DNA of 34,608 bases. It comes from Chloroflexota bacterium (lineage in GTDB: Bacteria > Chloroflexota > Anaerolineae > Aggregatilineales > UBA2796). Of this stretch, positions 25,323 to 34,207 are shown piece by piece. The stretch covers positions 1 through 34,608 of the forward strand of contig RFIM01000097.1 in the NCBI GenBank assembly GCA_003695215.1. Direction: 5' to 3'. Every line of letters begins with the position of its first letter. Within the stretch, counting starts at the first letter, position 1. A program made the position numbers and the translations under genes. The notes beneath the pieces were generated by a model. It worked only from the letters and a program-made list of their open reading frames with translations, made no database searches and was not told the DNA's origin.

Positions 25323-26450
25323 ATGTTGCGCCTTTTTGGCCGCTTGTTGGCCTTGAGTTTCTTACTCATAGCGCTCGCCGCCTGCCGCGAACGCCCGCCT
25401 CTGCCGACTCTTGCCGTCTTGCCAAGCCCGACCATCACGCCGACTTTCACGGACACGCCGACGCCGACAAACACGCCGACGCCGACGAATACGCCGACGC
25501 CGACGCCAACATTCACTTTGACGCCCAGCATCACACCGACCCCAACCTTCACGGCGACGCCAACAGCAACCTTCACGGCGACCAACACGCCGACTTTCAC
25601 GCGCACCTTCACGCCGACTGCTACCAGCACTGCCACTTTCACGCCGACACCGACCGACACAGCGACAAACACGCCAACATTCACCTTCACGCCGACCAAC
25701 ACGCGCACGCCGACGCCTGCGCCGCCTGCCATCATCGCCTTTGAGACAAGCGCGCTGAGCGTGGCGCAAGGCAGCAGCATTCAGGTGAGATGGCAAGCCG
25801 ATGCAGAGACGATCTTCCTGGAGAGTCTCGATGGGCGCGGTCAGGTCATCTCACGGCAGCAGGTTTCGCCAAGCGGCGAGCAAACCTTCTCAGCTGAAGA
25901 GCGTTACGGCACATCGGTCATCTTCCGCCTGATCGCCGAGCGGAATGCTCAGCGGGCGCAGCGCGCTATCGCCGTTGAGATCACCTGCCGCATTCCGTGG
26001 TTCTTCCGCCCGCCGCCGCCCAACAACATCTGCCCTAACCAGCCCGCCCAGTTCGCGGCGATGGTCTTCCAGCAATTTGAGCGCGGCGCTGCCTTTTACT
26101 TCTCACCACAAAATCGTGTCTTCATCCTGACAGCAGATTTCCGCGTCGGCGCCTACGTGAACACGTGGGTTGAAGGCGTGCCTATTCCGCCGCCGATTGC
26201 GCCGCCGCCGCCTGGCAGGTTCGTGCCGACTGCGCAGATCGGCTTGGTTTGGGCGACACAAGTCTGGTTTGATGCGCGCCCGCTACAAAACGTGCTCGGC
26301 TACGCCGTAGCGCCTGCCCAAGCCTACGGCGGCACTTACCAAGCAGGCACAGCGCCTGATGAGCTGTTCGTCTCCGCTAGCGATGGCACGGTCTACTACA
26401 TGAAGTTTCAAGGCACAGGGCAATGGCAATTTGTGGGCAGGGTCAACTGA
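25323..26450 (+). CDS. Lipoprotein with long Thr-Pro stalk and C-terminal globular domain
   Basis: Lipobox-like [28 protein letters not shown]... stalk; C-terminal [22 protein letters not shown]. Confidence 0.85.
   Translation: MLRLFGRLLALSFLLIALAACRERPPLPTLAVLPSPTITPTFTDTPTPTNTPTPTNTPTPTPTFTLTPSITPTPTFTATPTATFTATNTPTFTRTFTPTATSTATFTPTPTDTATNTPTFTFTPTNTRTPTPAPPAIIAFETSALSVAQGSSIQVRWQADAETIFLESLDGRGQVISRQQVSPSGEQTFSAEERYGTSVIFRLIAERNAQRAQRAIAVEITCRIPWFFRPPPPNNICPNQPAQFAAMVFQQFERGAAFYFSPQNRVFILTADFRVGAYVNTWVEGVPIPPPIAPPPPGRFVPTAQIGLVWATQVWFDARPLQNVLGYAVAPAQAYGGTYQAGTAPDELFVSASDGTVYYMKFQGTGQWQFVGRVN
25455..25508 (+). repeat. Three near-identical 18-bp tandem units ACGCCGACGCCGACNNN in the Thr-Pro stalk
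   Basis: ACGCCGACGCCGACAAAC / ...GACGAAT / ...GACGCCA, in frame (TPTPTN). Confidence 0.8.
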
Positions 26451-26462
26451 GGTGCCTCTGAG

Positions 26463-27797
26463 ATGCGGCAACTGCGCAGCCTGCTGCGCCTGATCCTGCG
26501 CAGTTGCCTGCTCCTGGTCGCCTTTCTGGGCGCGTGGTGGCTGCGTCCGAGCTACCCTGCAGGGCTGCGCCCGCCCTCTGAGCCATACTTTCTCGGCTTC
26601 CTGATCACAGTGCCGATTGGCGTAGCGTTGCTCTGCTGGCTGCTGCTCGGCCTGGAAGGCTTGGGCAGCGCACTGCGCGATGCGCGCCGCTATTGGCTGC
26701 TGTTCGGGCTGCTGCTGGCAGCCTGGGCGGCGCTCTCGCCAACTTGGGCGCGCTATGCGAGCGTGGCGGGCAGCAGCGCAGGGCAATTTCTGGCGGTCAT
26801 GGCGGTTGGGTTGATGGCATTTTGCACGCCGATGACATGGCAAGCGCTTATCGGCGCTTTGGCAGCAGGCGCGCTAGTGCAGAGCGTCGTGGTGATCGGG
26901 CAAATGAGCTTGCAGGACGATCTCGGCTTGCGCGCGCTCGGCGAGCTGAGCTTGTATGCTGGTCGGCAGGGTTTGAGCGTGTTGCAAGCCGAAGGCGCAC
27001 ACTTGTTGCGTCCATACGGCTTGAGCGTGCATCCGAACGTTGTTGGCGGCTATTTGGCAGTGAGTTTGTTGGCGATGAGCGCATGGCTGTTCAAGGCGAC
27101 GTCGGCTTGGCGCGCTGTAGTGCGTGCTATCGCCTTCGTGCTGAGCTTGATCGGACTGTGCCTGACTTTCAGCCGTGCCGCGTGGCTAGCATGTCTAGGC
27201 GCGGCGCTAGGCTTGAGCATCTGGTTAGCGTGGCACAAGCTGTGGAATCGCACGGCGCTGCACCGTGCGCTGAAGATCGGCGCTCTGAGCGCGCTAATTC
27301 TCGGCATTTTCAGCGTAGCCTATCTGCCCTTTCTCAGAGCGCGCACAGGCGTCGGCAGCGAATCAGTCGAGCAGATCAGCCTGGCACAGCGCGGCATTTT
27401 CATCGCCTTCGCAAGGCAAATCATAGCGCGCTATCCAATTGCAGGCACAGGCATTGGCACCTTTGCGTGGGAAGCGCGCGATTTGCTGGTGAATAGCCCG
27501 TATCGCGGCTTGCTGCGCGCCGAGAACGTCCACAGCGTGCCGCTGCTGATCCTCAGCGAGCTAGGCGCGGTCGGTTTTGCCTTGTGGAGCGCTGCGCTGC
27601 TCGCCTGGGCGCGAGCAGCATGGCGCTTCAGGCGCGACGTCGGTCGGCTGGCGCTCATGGCGGGCGTCGGCGCTTTGGCGCTGATCGGCCTTGTAGATTT
27701 CTACCCGTTCGGTATTTTCTCAATGCACTGTTTGTGGCTCTTGCTGATGGGCGCGAGCGCACAAGGCGCCTGCACTAGTAGCCTGCCTCGAGGTTGA
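26463..27797 (+). CDS. O-antigen ligase family (Wzy_C) polytopic membrane protein
   Basis: Many TM helices; LCLTFSRAAWLACLGA; YPIAGTGIGTFAWEARDLL; ENVHSVPLLILSELGAVGFALW. Confidence 0.87.
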   Translation: MRQLRSLLRLILRSCLLLVAFLGAWWLRPSYPAGLRPPSEPYFLGFLITVPIGVALLCWLLLGLEGLGSALRDARRYWLLFGLLLAAWAALSPTWARYASVAGSSAGQFLAVMAVGLMAFCTPMTWQALIGALAAGALVQSVVVIGQMSLQDDLGLRALGELSLYAGRQGLSVLQAEGAHLLRPYGLSVHPNVVGGYLAVSLLAMSAWLFKATSAWRAVVRAIAFVLSLIGLCLTFSRAAWLACLGAALGLSIWLAWHKLWNRTALHRALKIGALSALILGIFSVAYLPFLRARTGVGSESVEQISLAQRGIFIAFARQIIARYPIAGTGIGTFAWEARDLLVNSPYRGLLRAENVHSVPLLILSELGAVGFALWSAALLAWARAAWRFRRDVGRLALMAGVGALALIGLVDFYPFGIFSMHCLWLLLMGASAQGACTSSLPRG

Positions 27798-28797
27798 CGC
27801 GATTGAGCAGCTCTTTTTTCTCCAGGTAGCGTATCAAGTTTTCGGCGAAGAGATCGACAGCGCGTTCATTGTAGCGCGCTGTATTGCCGGCGATGTGCGG
27901 GCTGATGATGACGTTCTCCATGCTCCACAGCGGGCTAGATTGCGGCAAAGGCTCGCGCGCGAAGACGTCCAGGGCAGCGCCGCCGATTTTGCCCGTCTTC
28001 AGCGCCTGGATGAGCGCTTCCTCATCCACCACGCCGCCGCGCCCAACGTTGATGAAAACGGCATGCGGCTGCATCGCCTCGAAGACGCTGGCGTTGATGT
28101 AGCCGCGCGTCTGCGGCGTCAGCGGCAAGGTGACCAGGACGAAATCGCATTGGCTGACCATCGAGCGAATTGCCTCGGGCGGATAGAGCCGATCGACGCA
28201 CTCGCCCTGCGGATCGCCCACGCCTTCTTCCTCATACGCGTTACGGCTGACGGGCTGCATGACGTTGCGCTTGGTGGCTAGAACCGTCATGCCGAAAGCT
28301 TTGGCAAGGCGCGCCGTCGCCCGACCGATGCTGCCATAGCCGACGATGCCCAGAGTGGCGCCGCGCAGCTCCCGCGGCAAGAACAGCTCAAAGCGCTTCT
28401 CTGACCACTCGGCGCGCGCTTGATGGCGTAGCATCAGCGGAATCTTGCGCGCATGCGCCAAGATCATGGCGAAGGTGTACTCAGCAATCGTCGAGGCGTG
28501 AATGCCACTGGCTGTGGTCAAGATGACATTCTGGTTTTGGATGACGGGCGAGTCGATCACGCCATCTATGCCTGCGAAGTGCAGCTGAATCCAGCGCAAG
28601 CGCAGCGCCTGATCGGGCTCAGGCAACAGGCGCGCGGTGTACAAGATATCGGTGCTCGCCCAGACTTCACGCGGAATTTCGTTGGCGTTGCGCGCCAGGC
28701 TGCGCGTGAATTTCAAGCGCGGCGAAAGGCTCTTCAGGCGATTCATCAGCGCGTCGTTGAAATCCACTAGCACCAGCACGTTCAGCGTCTCATCCAT
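27775..28797 (-). CDS. D-2-hydroxyacid dehydrogenase (NAD-binding)
   Basis: LGIVGYGSIGRATARLAKAFGM, LPLTPQTRGYI, FINVGRGGVVDEEALIQAL, GAALDVFAREPLP, ISPHIAGNT. Start 28797 preferred (GGGAGAG RBS). Confidence 0.9.
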   Translation of the reverse strand: MDETLNVLVLVDFNDALMNRLKSLSPRLKFTRSLARNANEIPREVWASTDILYTARLLPEPDQALRLRWIQLHFAGIDGVIDSPVIQNQNVILTTASGIHASTIAEYTFAMILAHARKIPLMLRHQARAEWSEKRFELFLPRELRGATLGIVGYGSIGRATARLAKAFGMTVLATKRNVMQPVSRNAYEEEGVGDPQGECVDRLYPPEAIRSMVSQCDFVLVTLPLTPQTRGYINASVFEAMQPHAVFINVGRGGVVDEEALIQALKTGKIGGAALDVFAREPLPQSSPLWSMENVIISPHIAGNTARYNERAVDLFAENLIRYLEKKELLNRVNLEAGY

Positions 28798-28933
28798 CTT
28801 GAATTCTCTCCCTTGAGGCAGTTGCTGTGCCGATTTTAGCGCATTCTCAGCTCTAGACACGCTCTTAGAGATTGATGAGCCTGCCTTGCTGTCTTGAGAG
28901 AATGCCGCTAGACTGTTGCTGTCACAGAGCCAT

Positions 28934-31402
28934 ATGAGAAAGCAGACTTTGCGCTATCCTGCGCGTGCTCCGCGCCGTTTCGACTGGGCGATTTTTCGGC
29001 GTCGCTTGCGCAACAGCCTTCGAAGGATTTTCGCGCGCGGCGATTTTTCCACGCTCATCATCGCCTGCGCACTGATAGTGCTGCCTGCCCTAGCCATGAA
29101 CCAAACTCTGCGCTTCGCGGTTGAGTTTGCTGTACAAAGTGGCAGCTGGGCAGTCAGTTTGGATCAGATCGTGCCAGTGGTGATCCTCTCAGTCATCTTT
29201 GGCTTTTTGCTGGCACGCAGCCGCTATGGCGAATTACTGGCGATGCTCTTGAGCAGCATTTACGGCTTGGGCACGGTCTTAACAGTGCAATTCTTCGCAG
29301 CAGATGGCGGGATCGTTGAGCGCCTTTACGCCGTGATGGCCCGATTCATCGGCGCGCTGCAAAACGCCTTCACTGAAGGCGTCGGTCTCGATCCCTTCCT
29401 GCTGCTGCTCGTGCTCTCAGTGCTGTTCTGGTTTTTAGGGCACAACACGGCGTGGCATCTTTTCCGCCTAGAGCGCGTTTGGCGCGCCATCCTGCCGCCA
29501 GGCATCGTGCTGATCATGAACAGCGTTTACAACACTGATCCCAGCAGCAGCTATGATGGCTACATCATCCTTTATCTCTTCCTCTCGTTGCTGCTGCTAA
29601 TTCGCTCCCACATTGATGCGCGCGAATACGATTGGTACGTCGCGCGGCTGGCATTTCGCAGCTCTGTGCGCCGCTGGGTCTTCCGCTTAGGCGGCTTAGT
29701 GACGGCTGCAGCGCTGCTCTTGGCTTGGGCGTTGCCGACGGGCAACGCGCAGGAGAATGCGCGGCGCTTCCAGAACTTTTTGAACCAGGAGACGCTCTCG
29801 CGGCTGATGGAAATCGCCAATCGCCTGTTCGGCTCGCTGGAAGGGCAAGGCCCAGTGACCGCCAACTATTTCGGCGGCGATCAGCTGCAGCTAGGCGGCC
29901 CGATCAACTTGGGCAACCAGATCGTCATGGCAGTGGACGCGCCGATCGGTCTGCGCTACTACTGGAAGTCTAGCACTTTCGACACCTACCAGAATGGTCG
30001 ATGGACGACCACTGCTAACGCCGAGCAACAGATCGGCAGTGGCGGCATTACCTTGAGCCATATGCCTGTGCAGGCAGGCGCCCGCCGCGAGATCACGCAG
30101 CGTTTCGTGATCACCATGGGCGCCTCGCGCCTGGTGTACGCTGCGCCACAGCTGAAGACGATCCGCCTGCCTGTGCGCATTCAGCTGGACTTCGTCGAGC
30201 GCGGCAGCGGCATTTCCGATCCGCTGACTCTCTGGGCAGGCGAGCCGCTCTTGCGCGGCACGCAGTATTCAGCTATCTCTTCGGTCAGCGTCGCCGACGC
30301 TGAGACGTTACGGCGCGCGGGCACGCAATACCCAAGCTGGGTCGTCAACAAGTACTTGCAAGTGCCGCCTGAGATCACGCAGCGCACCCGCGACCTGGCA
30401 CAACAGATCGTGCGCGCTGCTAACGCACAAACGCCCTATGACAAAGCTAAGGCCATTGAGACGTGGCTGCGCCAGAACATCGCCTATCAAGAAGCGCTCG
30501 GCGATCCGCCGATCGGGCGCGACCCTGTGGATTGGATGCTTTTTGAGCGCCGCGAGGCCTATTGCACCTATTATGCTTCTGCCATGATCATGATGCTGCG
30601 CTCGCAAGGCGTGCCTGCGCGCATGGCTGCAGGCTTTTCACAAGGCATCTACGATCCTGTCAACCAGTATTTCGTGGTGCGCGAGCGCGATGCCCACACC
30701 TGGGTGGAAGTTTACTTCCCCAACATAGGCTGGGTTGAATTTGAGCCGACGGCCGCCCAAAGCGTGATCAATCGCGCTGAGATCGAGATCATCCCGCCCA
30801 CGCAGACGCCTTCGCCAACAGCCACCTCGACGCCGACCTTCACGCCGACTCCGACGCCGACTGAGCCGAGTGGGAATATCGCCGAGCCGCTGCCATTGCC
30901 GCCGCCGCTGGTCAGCGCAACGCCTTCGCCCACACCAAGCCCGACACCCACGCCAACCGCTGAGCCGCCGCCGCTCACGCCACTCGAATTACCGCCGCTT
31001 GTGACCGACTTCCTGAGCAATTTGCTCATCATCGCAGCGGCCATTGCGCTGCTCTCATTCGGCGGCGTCACCTGGATCTGGTGGCTTGAGTATCGCGGCT
31101 TGGATCGGCTCAGCCCGATTGGACGCGCCTACGCGCGCCTAGAGCGCGCTGCACGACAGCTCGGCGTGCCGCTTGGAGTAGGCGATACAGCCCTGGAGCG
31201 CGGCAAGCGCACCGCGCGCGCGCTGCAGGCAGAAGGTCAGCCGATCATGACCATCACAGACGCTTACATCACCGAGCGCTATGCGCCGAGGCCGCCTGAT
31301 ATCGCTGAAGAGAAACAAGTCGAATCGGCGTGGCGGCGCGTACGCCGAGCCCTGCTCAAGTACTGGCTGCGCCGTAAGCCGACGCCACCTGCTGCTGAGT
31401 GA
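28934..31402 (+). CDS. Transglutaminase-like membrane protein (TgpA-type, with C-terminal DUF4129-like region)
   Basis: N-terminal TMs; REAYCTYYASAMIMMLRSQGVPARMAAGFSQG...DAHTWVEVYFPNIGWVEFEPT; TPTPTP segment, TM, cytoplasmic tail. Confidence 0.87.
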   Translation: MRKQTLRYPARAPRRFDWAIFRRRLRNSLRRIFARGDFSTLIIACALIVLPALAMNQTLRFAVEFAVQSGSWAVSLDQIVPVVILSVIFGFLLARSRYGELLAMLLSSIYGLGTVLTVQFFAADGGIVERLYAVMARFIGALQNAFTEGVGLDPFLLLLVLSVLFWFLGHNTAWHLFRLERVWRAILPPGIVLIMNSVYNTDPSSSYDGYIILYLFLSLLLLIRSHIDAREYDWYVARLAFRSSVRRWVFRLGGLVTAAALLLAWALPTGNAQENARRFQNFLNQETLSRLMEIANRLFGSLEGQGPVTANYFGGDQLQLGGPINLGNQIVMAVDAPIGLRYYWKSSTFDTYQNGRWTTTANAEQQIGSGGITLSHMPVQAGARREITQRFVITMGASRLVYAAPQLKTIRLPVRIQLDFVERGSGISDPLTLWAGEPLLRGTQYSAISSVSVADAETLRRAGTQYPSWVVNKYLQVPPEITQRTRDLAQQIVRAANAQTPYDKAKAIETWLRQNIAYQEALGDPPIGRDPVDWMLFERREAYCTYYASAMIMMLRSQGVPARMAAGFSQGIYDPVNQYFVVRERDAHTWVEVYFPNIGWVEFEPTAAQSVINRAEIEIIPPTQTPSPTATSTPTFTPTPTPTEPSGNIAEPLPLPPPLVSATPSPTPSPTPTPTAEPPPLTPLELPPLVTDFLSNLLIIAAAIALLSFGGVTWIWWLEYRGLDRLSPIGRAYARLERAARQLGVPLGVGDTALERGKRTARALQAEGQPIMTITDAYITERYAPRPPDIAEEKQVESAWRRVRRALLKYWLRRKPTPPAAE

Positions 31403-31408
31403 GCCGCC

Positions 31409-32095
31409 TCAAGGACGTTTAGGCAATGCTGCCACAAAGGCTTGCGTGATCGCAATCGGGTTTGTGATAGCAGTGCCGACTACAACGGCATAGGCGCCTG
31501 CCTCAAAGGCGGCGCGCACAGCGCTTGGCGTAGCCAGACGCCCTTCGCAGATCACGGGCACGTGCAAGCGCGCCGCTAAAGCGCTCACCAGCTCCAGATC
31601 GGCGCCTGCTGTTCGCGCGCGCTGCGCTGTGTAGCCGGCTAGCGTCGTGGCGATCATATCGGCGCCGCTCGCCTCGGCCATTTGCGCTTCTTCGAGCGTA
31701 TCAATATCCGCCATCACCAGGACGCCAAGCTCCTCACGAATGCGCTTGATCAAGCTCTCTGGGGAAGCGCCGCCTTGGCGTGGGCGATGCGTTGCATCCA
31801 GGGCTACAATGTGCGCACCTGCGCGTACTACTTGCCGCGCTGAGGCGAAAGTCGGCGTGATGTAGACAGGGTAACGCGGATCGCGTCGCTTGTTGATGCC
31901 GATGATCGGCAAGCTGACGGCCTGCCGCACAGCGCGCACATCGCGCACGCCATTGGCGCGAATGGCGCACGCACCGCCGATCTCAGCGCAGCGCGCAAAA
32001 GCCGCCATGAAGCGCGCGCCGTACACAGGGCTATGCGGCTGCGCTTGGCAGGAGACGATCAAGCCGCCTTGGAGCGACTTCAAGATAGGATGCAT
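31409..32095 (-). CDS. nanE: N-acetylmannosamine-6-phosphate 2-epimerase
   Basis: LIVSCQAQPHSPVYGARFMAAFARCAEIGGACAIRANGVRDVRAV, PIIGINKR, VMADIDTLEEAQMAEASGADMIATTLAGYT, VICEGRLATP. Confidence 0.92.
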   Translation of the reverse strand: MHPILKSLQGGLIVSCQAQPHSPVYGARFMAAFARCAEIGGACAIRANGVRDVRAVRQAVSLPIIGINKRRDPRYPVYITPTFASARQVVRAGAHIVALDATHRPRQGGASPESLIKRIREELGVLVMADIDTLEEAQMAEASGADMIATTLAGYTAQRARTAGADLELVSALAARLHVPVICEGRLATPSAVRAAFEAGAYAVVVGTAITNPIAITQAFVAALPKRP

Positions 32096-32166
32096 TGCCA
32101 ACTAGTCCTCGTTGCCTTCCTGACCTGGCTTAAACTTATGGTGAAGCGCTCAAAAGTCAAGCCGCT

Positions 32167-32195
32167 TTGGCGGGCCTTTGCATTTGTGCTATAAT
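32167..32195 (+). promoter_or_regulatory. Predicted promoter of the DoxX gene: TTGGCG - N17 - TATAAT with extended TGTGC
   Basis: TTGGCG 32167-32172, TATAAT 32190-32195. Confidence 0.65.
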
Positions 32196-32232
32196 TGTGA
32201 AGTAATGCACAAAATGTGAACGGAGGTCTGCG

Positions 32233-32757
32233 ATGAAGCGAGCTGTGCAGCTCTTCAAAGCCATTGACGTGAGAGTGACGCGCTGGATGGCGCGCTACGC
32301 TGTGATGATTCTGCGGGTTGGCCTGGGTGTTGTGTTCCTGTGGTTCGGTGTGCTGAAGTTCTTCCCGAGCCTGAGCCCGGCTGAGGCGCTAGCTACCAAG
32401 ACCATTGAAACGCTGACGTTCGGCATTGTGCAGCCACAACTGGCACTGCCGCTTTTGGCCACGCTCGAGACGCTCATCGGGCTCGGCCTGCTCACGGGCA
32501 AGCTGATGCGCCTCACGCTGCTGTTATTGCTCTTCCAGATGCTCGGCACGGTCACGCCCTTGTTCCTGTTCCCTAGCGAGACCTTCACGCACTTTCCTTA
32601 CGCGCCGACGCTAGAAGGGCAGTACATCATCAAGAACATCGTGCTCGTAGCGGCAGGCTTGGTCATCGGCGCAACCGTGCGCGGTGGCGCCGTGATCGCC
32701 GATCCTGAGGCGGCCAAGTTGGCGCGCATGCGCGAGTCATCCGCTGCTGCTGACTGA
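32233..32757 (+). CDS. DoxX-like membrane protein
   Basis: ILRVGLGVVFLWFGVLKFFP, LATLETLIGLGLLTGKLMRLTLLLLL; four TM segments. Confidence 0.8.
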   Translation: MKRAVQLFKAIDVRVTRWMARYAVMILRVGLGVVFLWFGVLKFFPSLSPAEALATKTIETLTFGIVQPQLALPLLATLETLIGLGLLTGKLMRLTLLLLLFQMLGTVTPLFLFPSETFTHFPYAPTLEGQYIIKNIVLVAAGLVIGATVRGGAVIADPEAAKLARMRESSAAAD

Positions 32758-32761
32758 GCGA

Positions 32762-32788
32762 AAGGGCGAGCTTGAGAAGCTCGCCCTT
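32762..32788. terminator. Bidirectional-type terminator hairpin AAGGGCGAGCTT-GAG-AAGCTCGCCCTT
   Basis: Perfect 12-bp stem, 3-nt loop, between convergent genes. Confidence 0.85.
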
Positions 32789-32794
32789 GAATTT

Positions 32795-33745
32795 TCACAT
32801 GATAGGGATGAAGCGGAAACCTTCGCCTTCAGCGACCACAAAGCCTGTGCCAGGGAATGGGAAGTGATAGGCGAAGATGCGCGTGCCGTTGCGAGCGGCT
32901 TCGCCGAAGATGCGGCGGCGCGTCTCAGCTGCTAGCGCGCCGTTGACGTCGAAGGCGGTATGCCAATCAGGGCGCGCTAATGAGACCACGCTGTTGAGCG
33001 CTGTATCCACAGCGTGAAGCATCTGCTGGCCTTCAGACTCAAAGCGGAAAGCCGTATGGCCGAGCGTATGGCCGTAAGCCGCAATAGTCGTCACGCCTGG
33101 CAGAATCTCTGTATCAGGCGCGTACAGCTTGAGCTTATCGCCCGCCGCCTCGAAGATCGCCTTGTTTGTCGCCGCGACGCCAGCCAAAGGCGAATCGGCA
33201 GGCAAGCCGTTCACGAAGTCAAACTCAGCCTGCGAGTAGTGATAAGTGGCGTTTGGGAAAGTCAATGCGCCGTCGGTCAGCGCGCCGCTGACGTGATCAG
33301 GATGCAGGTGTGTGAGCACTAGGTCGGTCACTGACTCGCGCTCAATGCCGAGCAACGCCAAAGTTGCCAAGAGCGCGCCGCCTGCAGCAACGCCAAAGCC
33401 TGTGTCGAAGACCATGGTTTTATCGCCATTGCGTGCCACCAGCACGTTGAATGTGGTTGTGATCGGTGCAGGCACATTGTTGGCTTTCAGCACTTCAGCA
33501 ACGCCGCCTTCAGGTGCATTGCGCCCGAGAACGCTCGGGTCTTGCTGGCGCGCTGCATCGCGGATGACCGTTAGCTCCATAGCGCCGAGCGTAAAGCGGA
33601 AGAAAGCGATAGGCGTCGCTGCGGGCGCGCCTTGTGCGCGCGCAGCCTGCGGCGCAAAGCCGATACGACCGATCAGCGCGCTGCCTAACGCGCCGACGCC
33701 CAGGAACTTGAGCATGTCACGCCGTGAAAAGCTGTTCATCTTCAA
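32795..33745 (-). CDS. Tat-exported metallo-beta-lactamase-fold hydrolase
   Basis: Twin-arginine SFSRRDMLKFLGVGALG; LTHLHPDHVSGAL; AYGHTLGHTAF. Confidence 0.9.
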   Translation of the reverse strand: MKMNSFSRRDMLKFLGVGALGSALIGRIGFAPQAARAQGAPAATPIAFFRFTLGAMELTVIRDAARQQDPSVLGRNAPEGGVAEVLKANNVPAPITTTFNVLVARNGDKTMVFDTGFGVAAGGALLATLALLGIERESVTDLVLTHLHPDHVSGALTDGALTFPNATYHYSQAEFDFVNGLPADSPLAGVAATNKAIFEAAGDKLKLYAPDTEILPGVTTIAAYGHTLGHTAFRFESEGQQMLHAVDTALNSVVSLARPDWHTAFDVNGALAAETRRRIFGEAARNGTRIFAYHFPFPGTGFVVAEGEGFRFIPIM

Positions 33746-33959
33746 AAACCTCTCCAGAAGCTAGACCGATACGTGCTTAATTCTAGCAAGGCACTTTGGC
33801 AATGCCCTTTAGCAAATCATGACGCTTTGATAAGCGTGGCCTTAAGCAAAGGCTCCTTCAGCCACTTCTGAGCGGTTTTGCTAGCTAACACGAGCTCTCT
33901 GAGAGATTTTGAGAGTCCGTTGGCGCTAAATTTGTGATATAAAGCACAAGCAAAGCTGA

Positions 33960-33978
33960 GCGTGCTGAGAAAGCACGC
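33960..33978 (+). promoter_or_regulatory. 5'-leader hairpin GCGTGCT-GAGAA-AGCACGC upstream of the DUF35-type pair
   Basis: Perfect 7-bp stem just downstream of a predicted -10 (TATAAA 33938-33943). Confidence 0.5.
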
Positions 33979-34002
33979 AAGATTGGACTGGAGTAGAGGA
34001 TC

Positions 34003-34197
34003 ATGCACATCGCACAGAATTGGCGCTTGAAGGCACAACGTTATGCATTGAAGGCGGCCCGCTGCGAGCTCTGCCAGACGGTTTACTTCCCGCCGCGCGC
34101 AGTGTGCCCGAACTGCCGTGAGCGCGCCGCTGAGGCACGTCAAGAAGCGCCGCTAGCAGTGAAGATCGGCTCAGAAGCAGTGCGCGTCTCGCACTAG
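34003..34197 (+). CDS. Short zinc-ribbon protein resembling DUF35 N-terminus
   Basis: MHIAQNWRLKAQRYALKAARCELCQTVYFPPRAVCPNC, paralogous to the next ORF but with no OB domain. Confidence 0.75.
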   Translation: MHIAQNWRLKAQRYALKAARCELCQTVYFPPRAVCPNCRERAAEARQEAPLAVKIGSEAVRVSH

Positions 34198-34207
34198 GGT
34201 GACGACT

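Noticed and set aside
25440-25720. Possible CRISPR array or satellite because of short direct repeats
   Set aside because: Repeats are in-frame TP codons of variable length without unique spacers; no cas genes.
25013-25780. Minus-strand ORF encoding Val/Gly-rich repeats ([17 protein letters not shown]...)
   Set aside because: Antisense reading of the Thr-Pro stalk codons; no independent coding evidence.
25362-25796. Minus-strand Arg-rich ORF ([17 protein letters not shown])
   Set aside because: Another frame antisense to the same repeat region.
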